NCBI GenBank assembly: GCA_050246435.1
Contig: JBFWWB010000070.1
Location: forward strand, 1-14,200
Direction of reading: 5' to 3'
Length of the DNA: 14,200 bases
From: JAKFWI01 sp050246435
GTDB taxonomy: Bacteria; Pseudomonadota; Alphaproteobacteria; Caulobacterales; Aquidulcibacteraceae
Shown: piece after piece, positions 13,984 to 14,200 of the stretch
Position numbering within the stretch: position 1 is the first letter of the stretch
Layout of the letters: every line of letters begins with the position of its first letter
The notes under the pieces: model-generated
What the model saw: only the letters and a program-made list of their open reading frames with translations
What the model was told of the DNA's origin: nothing
The model's database searches: none
Program-made: the position numbers and the translations under genes

Positions 13984-14031
13984 GAAGGCCTCCCGGGCGC
14001 GAGAATGTCGCGCCGCGCCGCCGCGCTCAAG

Positions 14032-14045
14032 CCCCTCCGGAGGGG
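14032..14045. terminator. 14-bp perfect palindrome right after the DUF4242 stop
   Basis: CCCCTCCGGAGGGG is a perfect palindrome that directly abuts the stop codon (14046-14048) of the minus-strand DUF4242 gene, 48 nt before the C13 peptidase start. As RNA it can form only a short GC hairpin with a tight loop, and no T-tract follows. It may attenuate readthrough or be a protein-binding site. Confidence 0.4.
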
Positions 14046-14200
14046 TCAGGCTTCGGCTGTGGTAGGATCGATGATCGTTTTGATTTCGGCGATACTGTCA
14101 GCCGGGAAGCCCCCTTGGGCCGCGTGCTCGCGGATCAGCTTTTCGTTCGGCGCGCGGTAGATGCAGTAGATCTTGTCGCCGGTGACGTAGCTTTCGATCC
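14046..14200 (-). CDS. DUF4242 (SCO4226-like nickel-binding) protein, C-terminal part
   Basis: Only the last 50 codons are in the window; the start lies beyond base 14200. The translation reads SYVTGDKIYCIYRAPNE, then IREHAAQGGFPADSI, then EIKTIIDPTTAEA and a TGA stop. This is the typical C-terminus of DUF4242 proteins, small ferredoxin-like-fold dimers; the Streptomyces member SCO4226 binds nickel. The role here is unknown. It lies upstream of the C13 peptidase on the same strand, with a 62-bp gap. Confidence 0.83.
   Translation of the reverse strand, partial: IESYVTGDKIYCIYRAPNEKLIREHAAQGGFPADSIAEIKTIIDPTTAEA

Noticed and set aside
13369..14160. 263-codon open frame on the plus strand
   Set aside because: It is antisense to the C13 peptidase and the DUF4242 end, is rich in Arg and His, and has no motif.

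Overview
The window is GC-rich, gene-dense DNA that looks like the chromosome of an alphaproteobacterium, most likely Caulobacterales/Hyphomonadaceae. The reasons are a CC0125/CC1285-type lipoprotein, a secreted C13-family peptidase, a fused indolepyruvate ferredoxin oxidoreductase with a divergent Lrp regulator, and a composite palindromic intergenic repeat of alphaproteobacterial type. The lineage is inferred from family content and style, not from a marker gene. I see no rRNA, tRNA, CRISPR array, insertion sequence or phage gene. No stretch over 300 bases lacks a gene.

Layout. Positions 1-243 (-) hold the N-terminus of a MATE efflux transporter that runs off the left edge. Positions 406-885 (+) encode a small lipoprotein. 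Its stop codon overlaps that of a convergent MoaD/ThiS-like protein (882-1157, -), which lacks the usual C-terminal Gly-Gly. An AT-richer intergenic region (1158-1305) carries a phased array of Fur-box-like sites. It precedes an iron-uptake unit (1306-5457, +): a TonB-dependent siderophore receptor, a PiuC/YbiX-type PKHD hydroxylase and a PepSY transmembrane protein of the kind linked to ferric-siderophore reduction. A strong intrinsic terminator lies between receptor and hydroxylase, so the two distal genes are probably expressed less than the receptor.

Positions 5494-5570 hold a three-hairpin palindromic repeat between the convergent PepSY and GNAT genes. On the minus strand follow a GNAT acetyltransferase and a nitronate monooxygenase (1 nt apart, probably one operon). 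Next come a 459-residue membrane protein of unknown function, whose ribosome binding site lies in a hairpin, and a 1144-residue fused indolepyruvate ferredoxin oxidoreductase. The last is divergent from an Lrp/AsnC regulator (12082-12570, +) that probably senses an amino acid and controls it.

The right end is a minus-strand run: a DUF4242 (SCO4226-like) protein cut by the window edge, a secreted legumain/caspase-fold C13 peptidase, and a GFA-family zinc protein coupled to the peptidase by an ATGA overlap. Themes are iron acquisition, aromatic amino-acid catabolism and small detoxification-type enzymes. No complete new system is evident. The best leads are the orphan 459-residue membrane protein, the peptidase-GFA coupling, the MoaD-like protein without its diglycine, and the attenuator inside the siderophore operon.
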